NCBI GenBank assembly: GCA_037178975.1
Contig: JASJZH010000002.1
Coordinates: forward strand, 2,418,001-2,482,000
From: Oscheius tipulae
Lineage: Eukaryota; Nematoda; Chromadorea; Rhabditida; Rhabditidae
Direction of reading: 5' to 3'
Length of the DNA: 64,000 bases
Below are positions 23,831 to 36,369 of the stretch, in pieces. Made by a program: the position numbers and the translations under genes. Within the stretch, counting starts at the first letter, position 1. The number at the start of each line of letters is the position of its first letter. The notes beneath the pieces were generated by a model. It was not told where the DNA came from, did not search any database, and worked only from the letters and a program-made list of their open reading frames with translations.

Positions 23831-24885
23831 CTAACTATTGGGCAATTGAACAAAGAAAACTAGAGCTTCACCAAGATTTCTGGGAAATATCTTTAGAACA
23901 GCTGACCGATAGGGTCGAATAAAACACAAGACAACGAGAGCTTCCATCATTGGCGATGATGCCAACAGAATCGCTCCAGCGAACTGACTAACTGACGAAG
24001 TACTGGACATGAAAACGAGAACTCCGATTAGTGTTCCGAGAGGAATTAAGGCTTGAATTGTGAGCATCTAAAAATAGGATCCAGAAATTTAAGATCTTAC
24101 CCAGGACATATTTCTGTGGACGCCCTTCGAATGATTACTAATCTCTGAAACTTTCTTCTCTATGCTCGTGACCAAAAGTTGGCGCAGAATAAGTGTCAAG
24201 ATGCAACATGGAACAGGCAGATAGCCGATGTAGTTCTCCACGTGTACCTGTAAACAGCCGCGGTATCCCTGTCTCTCTTCCTCTCTATCCCACCTGCCAA
24301 CTGGATCTTCTCCAAAATCCATACACTGTCATATTAGCTTCCGTGGGAGTCAGATAAGAAGTCAACGCGTCAGGAGGAAGGAAGAGCGTGGAGCGATAGA
24401 TCTGAATGACAGTTAAAGAATGATCAATTCGGACTCACCGTCATATAACTCCACGGTAGAAACGATATCAGGATCAATAATGATAAACCCAGATTGGACA
24501 ATGGAGCTCGAATGAACATGAAAAGACGATACCCCATACTGATAGGGGTGAGTAGAGAGTCAAAACCAACTAAAGGGGCCGGGAAAATGTCGACAAAAAA
24601 ACAGAAATATGGGCTGACAACTCTACAAACTCCGATGTTAACAGCAACAAAGATAGTCTCGTCTTCTTTTAAAACAACTGGTCGAGAATAGTGGGAATTT
24701 GCCCAGGCACAGATAGCACTGAACACTTGACTAAACGCAAAAACTCCGATTAGTATGGAGAAGTTTCTTATTTCTTGAGGAGTTCGGAAAAGCACACAGT
24801 AGATGACAGTCGAGTTGAATAAGAAAACGAAGAAGATCACAGAATGGGAGACAATAGCCCTAATGATGTCACCAACGGAATCCAT
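23831..24885 (-). CDS. Seven-transmembrane chemoreceptor of the nematode Str/Srd-like class, 312 aa
   Basis: Four exons, all phase 0: 24439-24885, 24294-24401, 24101-24247, 23831-24067. The chosen start MDSVGDIIRA (24885) puts TM1 at residues about 10-30 and a total length typical of these receptors. An in-frame upstream ATG at about 24981 is possible. Family hallmarks are the TM1-TM2 loop with CVLFRTPQEIRNFSILI and the C-terminal TM7 end CFIRPYRSAV. Such receptors act in sensory cilia through G proteins. The subfamily and ligand cannot be decided from this sequence. Confidence 0.85.
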
Positions 24886-26344
24886 AGAAGTAGACCTCCT
24901 CGGTAAGAGAGTGAAAGCGATTATGGGAGTGAGAAAGACCAACCCTTGAAGCGTCAAGTTTCCGGCCAGCCTTGACTTCAAAGAGCAAGAGACATTCCCA
25001 CTTAGACACAGTCAACGAACCAAATCAAAAATTCAAAAAGTTAAGGAAGGTTCGCTGTTTCCAAGATGTCCGCCGTCTCCGGTTGAACGCGATTTGCGGG
25101 GTCATTTTTTTGAAGTTTTGGCCTGAAACTTTGTACAGAGGTCTAACTCGGGCTATCTCAGAGAGGGTATCTTTTTGATTTTTGATTTTCGACCCGGATC
25201 ATGTACCTCACCCCCAGGGTTTCCCAGACAAAATTTTTGAGATTTTTGGAGTTTGCTAAAATTGTTATTTTGAGTGCTTCTACTTCCGAATAGTAGCAGA
25301 TACTGATTTAAGAATTTTTGAGCGCAAGAAGGGTTTATTTGACAGCATGTACATGTAGTACCACGTCGCAAAGTGTGTTTCTTATCCGTACCGACGCCGC
25401 AAAACTACCATACTGGCGATTTTTTAAACTTGCAAAAGTTGATACTTTGAGTTCTCGTAACTTCTGAATAGTAACCGGTGCCGGTTCCGAACTTTTTGAG
25501 CGTAATTAATGTCTACGTGTTAGTGTCGCCATTCAAACCAAAGGTCAAACAAAGGTAGTATGCTGCCAAGAGCGTTTTTCTTAGGTTTTGCTGGGTCCCA
25601 GTAAATACACAGTAGTACCAATAAATTCTGTGAATTACGACAAAAAGTAAACAACCTTGTGGAATTGGCCGTACTTCTCTGTCTTTCTTTCGAAAGCCAA
25701 CGCTACCAATTAGTGAGATACCTTCTGCGCACAATAACTGTTGACAAGTCAAGCAAAGTTGATTCAGTTCGGGAAACACCGAACGTGCTTCTGCAGCTCG
25801 ACCAGGAAGACACAAATGGGCTTGTTGACCTGAGTGAGGTTGACCATTTTGACAGAAGGAAATAAGAACCGTGCAGAGTCCAGAGGAGTAAGGTTATAAC
25901 TGACACGTGAGCGCTTAAGGGGCGATACGTTTCAAAATATATAGTGGTCAGCCCCAGAGGAAAGACGTGGATTTGACCTCTGGACAAAGTATTGTTCACT
26001 TTGTGTCGGGTTTTTACTTTGGTTTCTTTGTTTGAATTCACCGAACTCCTTATTGTCCATTTTTTGCTCATTTAAAACGAGCTCAGGGGAAAGCCAACCT
26101 TTTGCTTTAAAGAATCCACTTTTTCACAAATCAGGATGTTTGATCAACTTTTGATCTTTTGATAGCTGCCAGAACACCCACCTGCATTGCACACTTTATC
26201 AAATGGAATCCTGCGGCGCCTTTTTAGCTCCGACTTGTTCGTTCTTCTTCTGCTACCTTTTCTCTTTGTTAAATGGTTTATCCTATTTTAGAAATCCACT
26301 AAAGCTCTGCCCTCATTTTAAAAAAATGTGTACCAATTTTTAGA
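24886..26344. other. Intergenic spacer with an old internal duplication
   Basis: No gene is supported. Segments at about 25235-25330 and 25415-25508 look alike (both contain TTGAG and TACTTCCGAATAGTA-like cores and end in TTTTTGAGCG), suggesting a diverged tandem repeat of about 180 bp spacing. The 3' part is the upstream region of F-box gene 2. Confidence 0.4.
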
Positions 26345-27994
26345 ATGACTCAACCTCTTGCGAAACTTGAGGCGCTCCCGGCGGAACTGATCATTCAAAT
26401 TCTTTCAAATCTGGACTATTTGAATGTTCTGCGTGCAACTTGTACCTGCAAGGCAATTTTTAATGCAGCCTTGAAAGAGCGATCCCTTCAAAAACCTTGG
26501 TTCAATCTCGTAATCCAAAAGGAGCGGGTAAGTGTTGCTACACCAAGTGTGGAAATGGAATTACAGAATGCGGATCACATCTCCTTCTTCTTTCACTTTC
26601 TCCCGGATAGATTCAAAGAACCCGAAGCAATATTTACGATTAAAGTTTTTGAATCGGAAAACGAATATTGCCTGAAATCAGATCCGAGATCAGTTTCAAA
26701 AAAGATTTTTCGTGCAAGGTGAGTTGTTTTTTTGAGCTCACTGAACGCCCAAAATGTCTTTGTCTTTCCTATGTGTATATTTCAGTTTCTGTGCTTTTCT
26801 TAAATGAAATCATTAGTTTTCAGATGACACGAACAACTTCTACCAATGCATGCATAGATTTCTCGAGCAAGCAAACATTTATAACTTGGAACTGGTACAG
26901 TTTTTGTGGTTTATGTCATCTAAACTTGTTTCCAGAGGGGAGAACAGTCAGATGCTTTCTGTATATTGTTAAAAACGACTTTTGCCTTAAACCAGCCTGA
27001 AAATCTCATTCTGAAGCACTGCTACGGTATCTCGCCAGTGATCCTGCAAGGTTTGTGTTTACCTTCCTGACTCGAATTTTTCAAGACAAACAGAGACGCG
27101 AGAACAATTTAAATAAATTAATTAAATAGAAAGTTGGCTGCTGCCCCGTTGTTGCTCGTGAGAGGTTCTCGGACAGACTAATCTAATCAGAGGCGCTGTT
27201 CCAGTAGAGCTACCCTGACAGGAGCAACTATATCTCAAAGACATCAATTCTCTACTGAATTGATTTGACTTAACTTGCAAACAATTAGTGTGTGCACAAA
27301 GTAACTCTCTAATTGGCAATAATGGCTTCAGACACACAGACACACATAGAGACTTTTGGGCATTTAGAACTAGATTCAATACTTCAGTTGCCCGAAACCT
27401 TCATGATATTTGCCGTACTAACACCACTAGGACATTTTTTGAAGCCCTAATCTCTTCACAGAAGGTAGGATCGTTTACTTTTAAAATTTTTTTTATTTGC
27501 AGCTTATAAGATACCTCTTTGATGATTTTGGCCTTTGGTTAAACGACGAGCTCTTTTTATCAATGCAAAATGTTCAAGAGATGATTGTCTGCGGGTATCA
27601 CGGCGTGACCAGCAAAGGAATTGTTCGATTCATTACGGTATGGAAAATGATTCAGAAGCCAGAACTTTGTTTTCAGAAATGGCTCCTGAATCCACCAGTT
27701 CTACCCAGAATTGAGCTTGAAGCAGACGATAGACGGAACCAGTGTGGATCACTGAAAAATGGCTACTACGTAGGTCATCGATCTATATACTGCAGTACAG
27801 AAGAAATGGAATCCGTCTTCAGTCGTATCTCGAGCATTGAATCAGAGGCTCTGACTATTAGCGAGGACGAACAACCCCAACTCGATTTTTATTTTGGAAA
27901 CAGGCATACGGTTATCGAGAGTCGGACGTCTTTTGTGCGGCTATTTAGAATCAATACGGGTCTTAAAATCGTGCTTTTCGTGAAATGTAATTAA
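26345..27994 (+). CDS. F-box protein (local family member 2); two junctions uncertain
   Basis: Likely exons: 26345-26527, 26567-26710 or 26718, 26824-26894, 26936-27050, about 27352-27464, 27503-27637, 27677-27994. The F-box is at residues about 9-28 (LEALPAELIIQILSNLDYLN). Exon 3 (NNFYQCMHRFLEQANIYNLE) and the last exon align with the other copies. The strong donor at 26719 gives the wrong phase; only a weak donor at 26711 keeps frame. The acceptor of exon 5 is also poor. Either these are real weak sites or the gene carries early inactivating changes. All other junctions are in phase and the long final exon is open to its stop. Confidence 0.7.
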
Positions 27995-28194
27995 GCTGGT
28001 TGAATGAACTTTAAATTGTAACCAGCTGTCTCTTAGTTTTGATTTAAAATTAGCATTGACAACAGAACAACAAAAACAAAATCTCCAATAGCTTCTTCAA
28101 TTCTTCAACTTCCCAACTTTCCTCAAAAACTGACTTGTCAACTTAATTCTTGCCACTTTTTTTTTCTCGTGATGACGCACGGACGGGCGGGAGG

Positions 28195-28995
28195 ACGGAC
28201 AGACGGACACCATTGCACTTTAGTATTAGAGATTTGCGATTTCGTTTACTTCAGGTTCTGATATTATCGATGCTATATGTGTGGAGAGTTCGTCCATGCC
28301 GCTATCTGCAAAGCTATGAACGGTAGACAAGGTATTGAACGCACAAATAGTTTGGATCAAATTATCTTTAGATTATTGGACGTCTTTCTATGATCTATGA
28401 ACTCTCGTTGTCTGTCTCCAACAGATCTATGTTTACGGAACGTTCACACGATAGGTATCACTGGAGATCAGTTTAACAGGAGCGACCACTATGCAATTTT
28501 TGAGGTAGAACTTTTGTAGAGGAGTCGATCTTAGATTCTTTTAGGTAGAGCAACCCTCCAGATTTTCCTGCAATGATAAATGAAGGTTGGGAGCCGGTTT
28601 TCCCGGACAGAAAACGTAATCAGCTAGAAAATAGACGAAGGCGATACATAGCTCGACGACGTATACTTTATCGTCCTTCTATCCGCCAGGGTGCGATCGA
28701 ACGCTCATAAAGAGCATGTTTAATCATCCTCTTTATTCGGTCAGAGAAGATGCGATCCAAAATCCGGATGTGATGGACCAGCGCTGTTATGTGTTCGAAG
28801 GAAAAATTTGCTTCGCTCGGGTGTTTCACAACGCTGAAATCCTCTTATCACGACCAGCTGTTGCAAAAAAACGATTGGCAATGCAGCAGCTTTCTCAACA
28901 ATTTTTAAGCTGTGGTTTTCTCTTTTCTTCTTTCAAACTTTCGTTTTCCCATAGGATCCTTCTTTACTAAAGCGCAGTGGTGCCCGTCCGTCCGT
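28195..28995. repeat. 0.8-kb segment bounded by 31-bp inverted repeats enclosing an F-box fragment
   Basis: The left arm 28195-28225 contains ACGGACACCATTGCACTTTA. The right arm 28965-28995 is its reverse complement with 27 of 31 positions matching. The enclosed DNA is almost entirely the broken F-box copy. The arms are GGAC-rich. No obvious target duplication was identified. Confidence 0.55.
28255..28970 (+). pseudogene. 5'-truncated, frameshifted F-box family copy
   Basis: Exon-like blocks match the last three exons of the 29271-30547 gene in order. They are a block ending near VDK (about 28255-28332), one containing LRNVHTIGITGDQF (about 28420-28504), and a final block with RYIARRRIL, then VFEGKICFARVF. 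The splice positions are conserved, but stops and frame changes break every block and the F-box exons are missing. It lies just upstream of its nearest relative. Confidence 0.75.
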
Positions 28996-29270
28996 TTCAT
29001 GGTGTTCGCACAATTGCCAACACAATTGTCAATAGCCAAAATGCGATATGTCAATGCGATTTTCAAAATTTCATGATTATAAGTGACTCAAAAGACTTTT
29101 TCGCGAGCCACAGCTCATGTTTATCGAGAGATTTATTCCGATAGCATCTTTCAGTTTGCCCAGTTTCTTTTTTATTTTTCCGCGCTAAAAAAACTAAAAC
29201 TATATTTCTCTCACACAAAAATCCTTTCTTCACATAAATAGGCTTTGCAAAGAAAAAAACAACTTTCAGG

Positions 29271-30547
29271 ATGAACCCAAGTGAAACTCAACTCGTGGAG
29301 CTCCCTCCAGAGATGCTGGCCCGTATTGAGTCATTCCTAGGCTACAGAGACCTACTGAGATGTATGTCCACCTGCAGAGCTTTCCAGAACGCAGCTCATT
29401 ACTATTTGGTGCCCAAGCCGTGCTTCAATCTCCATCTGAGTTCTGTGGTAAGCTCTTGTTCTTTTAACAATAGAAAGTATTCAGCATATAGACAGAATTA
29501 GGTTCAATTTTATTCTGCTGGGGGACGAACAAGATATAGGCTTCTGGAGAAGCTATTCTGTTGAGATATCCAGTCGGCTACTCTTTAACAATCAGATAGC
29601 ACGTCTTATCTCCTCTAGAGATCGCCTCTTCTATGAAGCCTTCCTAACATTCCAAGGTGAATATGCTTTTATTGAATTAAAAGACTTTTCAAATGCAGAA
29701 GATATCGAAGAGCTTCCCCAACTTATGTGCCAGTTTCTGAAGAAAGCTACGATTAAACACTGCATAATTGTATACTTTGTTGAGTTTCTATCTTTACTAT
29801 TCTCAGGATGTTGAAGAGCCAGTTGTAGAGTGTTTGCATAAATTTCCTGCCGATTTTTACAAGAAATTATCTCTCGTCATAAACCACCCCAATGATATTA
29901 TTCTACTGAAAAGTAAGTTTTGTAAAAATTTTAGTAAAATTAGTTTTAGATTCAAAATGCATCGATACGCTCCACACCACTACATTTTCACAGGCTATGC
30001 TTCAGCAGCTTTTAAAAGTTGACAAAGTAGGTAGCAGACTATTCTCAATTACCTATATATTTATAGGTTGTCAAGTGTGTTCGGGTTGACAATTCAGATG
30101 TACCACTGCAATCTCTGCTTTCCTTGCGGAATGTTCATAAAATTAGTATTTCTAGATATAACCACTCGCTTTCGTCTGACATCATCAGTTTTGTTCAGGT
30201 TTGCAAATGCGAATTTTTATGATAACCTGAAGCAAGTCTAGGATTGGCTTCGAAGTCCTCCAACTTTGCCCACCTTTGAATATGACGACGGTGAGCCGTT
30301 TGGCGAGCAGATGAAACGCTCCGGAATTCGGCAAGGACGTTATGTAGCTCGAAGAAAGATTCTGAATCTATCAGCAGAACAAGAAATCCGCAATTTGCCT
30401 GAAAGTTTCCGGTTCAGTCTGAGAGAAGAAACAGCCGAAAGTATTGGAATGCGATACAAGAAACACTTTGTGTTCGAAAGCCAACATGCCTTTGCTCGAG
30501 TCTTCACTGAAAGTGCAAACTTAGACATATTCTTTTACACCTGTTGA
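29271..30547 (+). CDS. F-box protein (local family member 3), 346 aa
   Basis: Seven exons in exact phase: 29271-29447, 29485-29656, 29699-29769, 29807-29912, 29950-30026, 30067-30198, 30242-30547. The F-box is at residues about 9-28 (VELPPEMLARIESFLGYRDL) and supports Skp1 binding in an SCF E3 ligase. The remaining ~300 residues form the variable substrate region and end in HAFARVFTESANLDIFFYTC. All exon breaks have counterparts in the copy at 11406-12958 or 26345-27994, so the family shares one gene structure. TTTCAG precedes the ATG. The target is unknown. Confidence 0.9.
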
Positions 30548-31753
30548 ATGGTTCGGGTTACTTGAAAAATGAAATTCTTTTCTTATCTGCCTTTTGATCT
30601 CTTCACCCCCCTCGGGCACTTCTCGCCTCACATAATTCGCAAAACAATGCGTCTCCTCGGTCTCTGATGATTCCCGCCAAATAAGTGACTGTAAAGGGCA
30701 GAGACACAATAAGTGTGGCGATCATATCGTCCCCGCGGGGCATATAAGCCCTGACAACTGGAGGTCATCCACAATTTTTTCACTCTTCTTTTGGTGGTCT
30801 CCATTCTGTAGAGGGGCAAAGAGTCACTTTCTCCTTCTCGGGATGGCCACCGGTCACACAATGCAAGAATTGCGTAATTATGGCTCGAGAGAGACTCACT
30901 TTTCTTCGAGAACGCGTCCAGAAATCTCGGAGGGCAGGTTCTGCAAGCATACGTGTCTGTTCAAAATAAGTATCTTGAGCTTTTCGTGAGCTTTTTGCTA
31001 TCTCTTACCCACCGTTGCGCACCTCCTATTTGTAAATGGTCAATACAAACTTTTGCTGCATATTTCAACATCTCTAGAATTTTCTGTTGTTTCAGAAGTT
31101 GTTTTGAATTGAAGCTGTTTCAGAAACTCCAGCACAAAATATCCTAAGAACGGATGTCTCAGCTATAACCAAATTGTTGAACTTCTACTCCAGAGTATTA
31201 GAGAAAGCTATTGTTATGGTCCAACCCATACCATTTTGTCATTCATGCGCAATGGACCCCTTAATATCAGATTTAATAGAAACTTACCTTGTCCAAGGTC
31301 ATACAAGTCGGCTTAAAAGCTCTATACCATTGGAAACGAATGTCCAAAGATGAATGTGACACAACTTTAAAGTTTTGCCCACATAGTTTATGACTGTGCG
31401 TTCCAATCTATCATGCCAGAGGGTAATTGTCCCCTTCACATTCTCGTTGCCGCATTCCTACCTACTGTTACCTAGCTGGTTCCCCTCTCTTTCTCTCTCG
31501 AGCCAACAGTCGAGATCTGCCACCTCGAATCGACAAAATCCCCGATCTAGCCTGGCTACACAGAGGCTTTCGCTTTTTCATTTCTAAGAGGATTGTCCCC
31601 TCGGGCACATACAGAAAAGGCAGTCAGTCTGGTGGCGCCTAGTAAACAGCTTCCTGTCCCTCCTATGCAGTCACTTTCACGCGGTCCCACTCTTTAACAA
31701 TGACACTCATCTTTAGACTCTCCTTTTCATTTTTCATATTTTCCGTTCAGGAA
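30548..31753. other. Intergenic spacer
   Basis: No supported gene, tRNA or clear repeat. The right end includes the upstream region of the peroxidase gene, with TTTTCCGTTCAG immediately before its start. Confidence 0.5.
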
Positions 31754-34700
31754 ATGGAAGCCACGGTGCGGTTAGCGGCAGTCCTACTGGTGGTTTTTGA
31801 TTTGGGTTTGTGATCCGATACGTTAGAACAATTGAATTTCAGTTATTGGACAAGGAAACTTTGCCAGATGTCTACCCAGCAGACCTGACTGCTGTGACCG
31901 GCATCGATTTTGTGTCTTCTGGTCGCAGAGGAATGAATGCAACCTTAATCCGAAGTGGATGGCACGGAACTGTCAGGTAAGGAGAAAGCGACAATGACAG
32001 TAACAATATTCCAGGTCTCCTGTGGAGTCTGTCGAGCCTTCGCCACCTCAGCTGCACCTCCGCCACCATTTCCCCGCTCCCCGGACAAACTCCGTAAGCA
32101 TTCTCCTTTCTTGAAAAGACTACCCATTCAGCGCCGAGAGATCCAAAGGCTCCGCCTGGCTGCAATTCAATAACTGCTGTCGAAGTAGAAACGCGACAAG
32201 TTTTTTCCGTGGCTTCTATGCGCAGTCGCTTCCGACAAATCGGATGTGCTGAAGTACAGGTCTAAAAATAGGAGGGAGACAAGGAATAGGACAAGTTTAG
32301 GTTCCAAGCGATTGCTCGGTGAATCATTGTTTCCATCAAAATTTCCGAAGTATTGATGGGACCTGTAACAATCAGAAGAACACAGTTATGGGAGCTGCCT
32401 TCTCTCCCTTTGTGAGACTTCTTCCGGCAGCTTATGATGACGGGATTGGGTCACTAGTTTGTGAGTACTGGACACTGTTCCTCTATGTCTCTTTCTCAGT
32501 CTCTCTGTTTCTCTGTCTGATCTCTGTCCTTCTGTCTCTCTGTCTCTCTATCCAGGCCTCAGGACATTTTCAGCTTCCACGATACGCAACCGTCCCAACC
32601 CCCGAGAGGTTTCTCGATTCCTGGTCTCTTCAAGTCGTGTGGTCGAGACTTCTGCGAGCAGTATGATGATGCAATTCGCCCAGTTCATCTCTCACGACGT
32701 GACCAAAAATGCCATGCTGACTACCTGTGACTCTTGTAGTCGAGGCGGCGAGCGATGTGCCCACATTCCTGTATCTCCCAATGATCCCAGGTGACTCATC
32801 CAGTACATCTGACCTCTCCCTTTCAGACGGATTCAGTGCATAACCTTCACCCGCTCCTTTCCCATCTGCGGAACTGGTATAGGAGGACGGATCAGGGATC
32901 AGTTGAACGAAAATACTGCTTTCATTGATGGTAGTCTGGTAGGAGACAGAGAGACACTGGTTCACCATCAGAAAGTTACAGATCTACTCATCAGAAGCAG
33001 TCACTCTCCGGAGCCTGAGGACAGGTCCAATGCTAAAATCAGTCGTGGTCAACAATAAGGTCTTCCCTCCGAACAATGGAAGAGACTCGATGACTGTCGG
33101 AGATGACAGAGCTAGCATTTTTGTGGGTCTCGCTGCTCTACATACCTCGTTCTTGAGGCTTCATAATACGTAAGTCATAGCGGAGAGAGTGAGAGAGGCT
33201 GTTTGAACAGGGATTCGTAGGCCGCGAACTGGTTGAACTTTACTCTTGACTATCATACTCTCTCACTCTCTTAAAGAGTTACCAAAGACACTGACAGAGG
33301 CTAGAGGCTGGAATTTGGTCGAGTTACCTAGATGACTACTGAACCAGATTTACTCTCTTTATCTCACAATCAATTCCTCTTCAGAACCTTCCCTACTCGT
33401 GATCTTTCCTTTCAGACTAGCTGCCCGACTGGTCAACATGAATCCTCATTGGAGTCAGGATCGAGTCTTCCAGGAAGTCCGAAAGATTGTGGGTGGTCTG
33501 ATCCAGAACATTGTCTATAAAGAATTCCTCCCGACTCTTCTCGGTCCCTTTCATGATCGCCTCATCCCGGCCTATCAAAAGTGAGAACTCTCTGAAACCA
33601 CAAAATTTTGATAGGTACAATCCGGAAGTGAACCCTGGAGTTTTGAATGAGTTTGCAACGGCTGCTTATCGTCTCCATGGAATGATACAAGAGGACTATC
33701 CGCTGATTAACGACAATTTCCGTGAAGTCGGCAGGATGCCCTTCATCAATGGTGTTCAGAACATTCAACAGGCTTTGGGAAGCATTGATGCTATCTACAG
33801 GTGAGTGATAGAGAGACAGACAGAGAGACTGAGGAACAGAAAGACAAACAGAATCAACGCTTCCAGAGGTTTCATCGCCACCCCTGCTCGTAGTCCCCAA
33901 AGAATCACAACCTCTGTCACTGAGAAAATCTTCTCAGGAACTGGAGACATGGCTGCTATCAACATTCAGGTTTTTTAGACCTTCCTGTATAACAAAACCT
34001 TTTCAGAGAGGTCGAGACCACGGAATTCGATCCTACAACGAATACCGCAAAGCTTGCAAACTGCAGCCAGTCACCTTCGACCATTGGACGGAAGTTTCGG
34101 ATCCGAAAGTGAGAGACAGAGTAAAAGATCTCTATCGGCAAGGTCCGGACCATGTAAGCTGGTCAATTTCGACCGTTCGACACAATTCAGATCGACTTCT
34201 TCGTTGGTGGAACGATAGAAGAGCCTCCAGAGGGCGGAATGGTTGGTCCCACATTCGCCTGTGTTATTTCCGAGCAGTTTGTGAGGCTGAGAGATGGGGA
34301 TAGGTAGGCATGTTTTGAGAAGCGTTGAAAAGGAAAATTGAAGATTCTACTTTGAGAATCCTGGCGTCTTCACTACGGAACAGCTAGCCGCTTTGAAGAA
34401 AGTCACTCTGTCGTCTATTCTATGTGAGACTGGAGATAGGTGAGTACTGTAGGACAAGTAATAGCTACTGTCGAAATGAAAAAATACACTGACCTTGGAA
34501 GAGCCGGAGGAGGTGACCATCTCTGACGTCGTCTGGCGAGCGTACGGGAGGGCCTTGACAGGAAATGACAAGTACTTGGCATGTCTGATCTTCTTGACAA
34601 TTCAAAATAAATAGAGAACATCAACAAACCTTAGCAAGCGTGGGCAATTATTCGTTTTGTATAGGACACAAATATAGAATTTTTTTTTTCAGAATGACCA

Positions 34701-34801
34701 GGATCTCTCCTCGTGCCTTCCATCTCGACCAGGATGGCAGCAATGCAATCCCTTGCAGTTCCATCCCCGGTCTCAACCTTAATCCATGGAGGGATGTCTA
34801 G
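31754..34801 (+). CDS. Secreted ShKT-domain heme peroxidase, about 669 aa, complete
   Basis: About 15 exons in phase from ATG 31754 to TAG 34801. Order: signal peptide (residues 1-17); ShKT module (about 26-68, with [15 protein letters not shown]); linker; then the animal peroxidase domain. It carries [10 protein letters not shown], the distal region [14 protein letters not shown] (His about 231), [32 protein letters not shown], and FEN near the end. Known role of the family: extracellular heme peroxidation with H2O2, used in cuticle crosslinking and immunity. Odd points: the usual heme-linking Asp before the distal His is Ser, and the proximal segment reads AAYRLHGMI, where the family normally has a Gly-His order (FGH). 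This could shift or weaken the heme ligand. Introns contain GAGACA or TGTCTC tracts. Confidence 0.93.
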
Positions 34802-35499
34802 TGCCGTTCTTTTTCTTTTGTCTGTACACTTTTCTCTTCACGTGCCATTGACAGATGACATGTTGCCTAGACTGAAAGAGCTTAAATTTCGAGCTTTGCT
34901 ATACTGGTTGTACGAATAAATTCGTCTCTATCGCTGACTCTATGTCTCTCTGCTTCTATCTTGTTGTCTCATTGTCTCCCTGTCTCTCTGTTTCTCGATC
35001 CCTCCACGTGACTCTCCAGTAGTTTGCTTTGTTTTCCCCCTTGCAAAACCTCTACAAATCGTGCTAATCACTTTTCCTAATACCTCCTCGTTACGTCTGC
35101 TTGGGTCATCGTGCCGGAACAAATTGACCAGAACCACCTATAAAGGAGAGAGGCGTCCTTTATAATTAGTACTGGAGGCTCTTCGGAAGACATTTGTCTC
35201 TCTCCTTCTGGCCTAGTGACGTGTTGTAGCATGTTACCAGGCCATTTGTCTCCGAGACCTGATTTTCAAGAGCGGGGGTCTGTCTGGGCCACAAACAGAA
35301 TCAAAGAGCTGCTCCTCCAGCCCACGTATTTTCTCCTTCTCCTCCTTTCAAACACACACCGATGACTTATTGTTTCATTGGGCCCAAACAAAGCTGGCCC
35401 TTGGGGCCTGTGTAGGTGGGGAGGAGATGCAAAAGAGATTCCTTTGTTTTGACCGCCGCCTTTCGCATATTATATCTGGTAGTTTTTCAGAGTGGATAA
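34802..35499. other. Intergenic spacer
   Basis: Contains a pyrimidine microsatellite at about 34930-35000 and no supported gene. TTTTTCAG at 35483-35490 precedes the next start codon. Confidence 0.5.
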
Positions 35500-36319
35500 A
35501 TGTCTATCTATGCACTGCTGCTGCTTCTCTTCTCCACGGTACAGATAGCTCTGGGGAGAGTCAATACGGTGAGTCGACCAACTTGTGTTCAATCTCTCGT
35601 CTTGTTTGAAGCTGTGAGCAGCGAAGATACAAGAGAGAATAGGAATGAGCCTTTTGTCATTTTCCCATGTTTCTGAATCAGTTAAGAAAAGGAGTCAGGA
35701 TAGTGCAGAGAGTCTGAAATTTCTATCAGGAAAAGTCATTTCCTGAAGTTCAGAAATGAACTGTTTGCTGTTTGGTCTTGCTACTCAGAACGTGATTCGC
35801 ATGCAACTGAGCTCGCTCTGGCATTGGTTACGGGTCAAGCTTTAATCTTAACGTCGACCTATTTTTCTATTTGGGACTACCGAATCCCTAAGGTTGAAGA
35901 CGTTTTGGTCGGTTACTGAAGGTTTTCTGCTCAAAGAACCTTCAGTTGTGCTAATTTCACTCTTCATTTGGACACAGAAGTCTCCGAAAATGAATTGTTA
36001 CCTATTTTTAGCCGGAAAAAATTCTAATTAAGGAGAACATTTTCCGAGCTCTTTGGGATCCGATTGGCAAACTTATTAGTCCCACCTCCTCCCACTCACC
36101 ATCTCTATTATCTCAAGTGGGAGCCGGACGTTGATTGGTCTCGTACTAGAGTCACGCAACGGTTATTTTCAGTTCCTTCCAGCTGATCCGATCCTCCGTT
36201 TCGTTCTGGAGACGGAACCGTCTGTCTACTGGGCAGAGAGTCAGCCCGTCGAGGACAAGAGACAGTATTCGGCGAGAGAGCTGAACAACATGCTGAGAAA
36301 GACGTGGCTTGGACGATGA
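35500..36319 (+). CDS. Candidate neuropeptide precursor, 71 aa
   Basis: Two phase-0 exons, 35500-35568 and 36173-36319. Residues 1-18 are a clear signal peptide (MSIYALLLLLFSTVQIA). A spacer follows and then a dibasic KR site. The last segment is QYSARELNNMLRKTWL followed by GR and the stop. This layout (signal, spacer, KR, one peptide, Gly-Arg) is that of a precursor releasing one C-terminally amidated peptide, here with an N-terminal Gln that could cyclise. The core EL-x-N-x-(L/M)-L is loosely like pigment-dispersing-factor peptides, but the match is weak. A further exon inside the 604-bp intron cannot be excluded. Confidence 0.6.
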
Positions 36320-36369
36320 TAAACTATTTGAAATGTTTGAAAATCTGGTTTTGGATGGCATATTATTTT

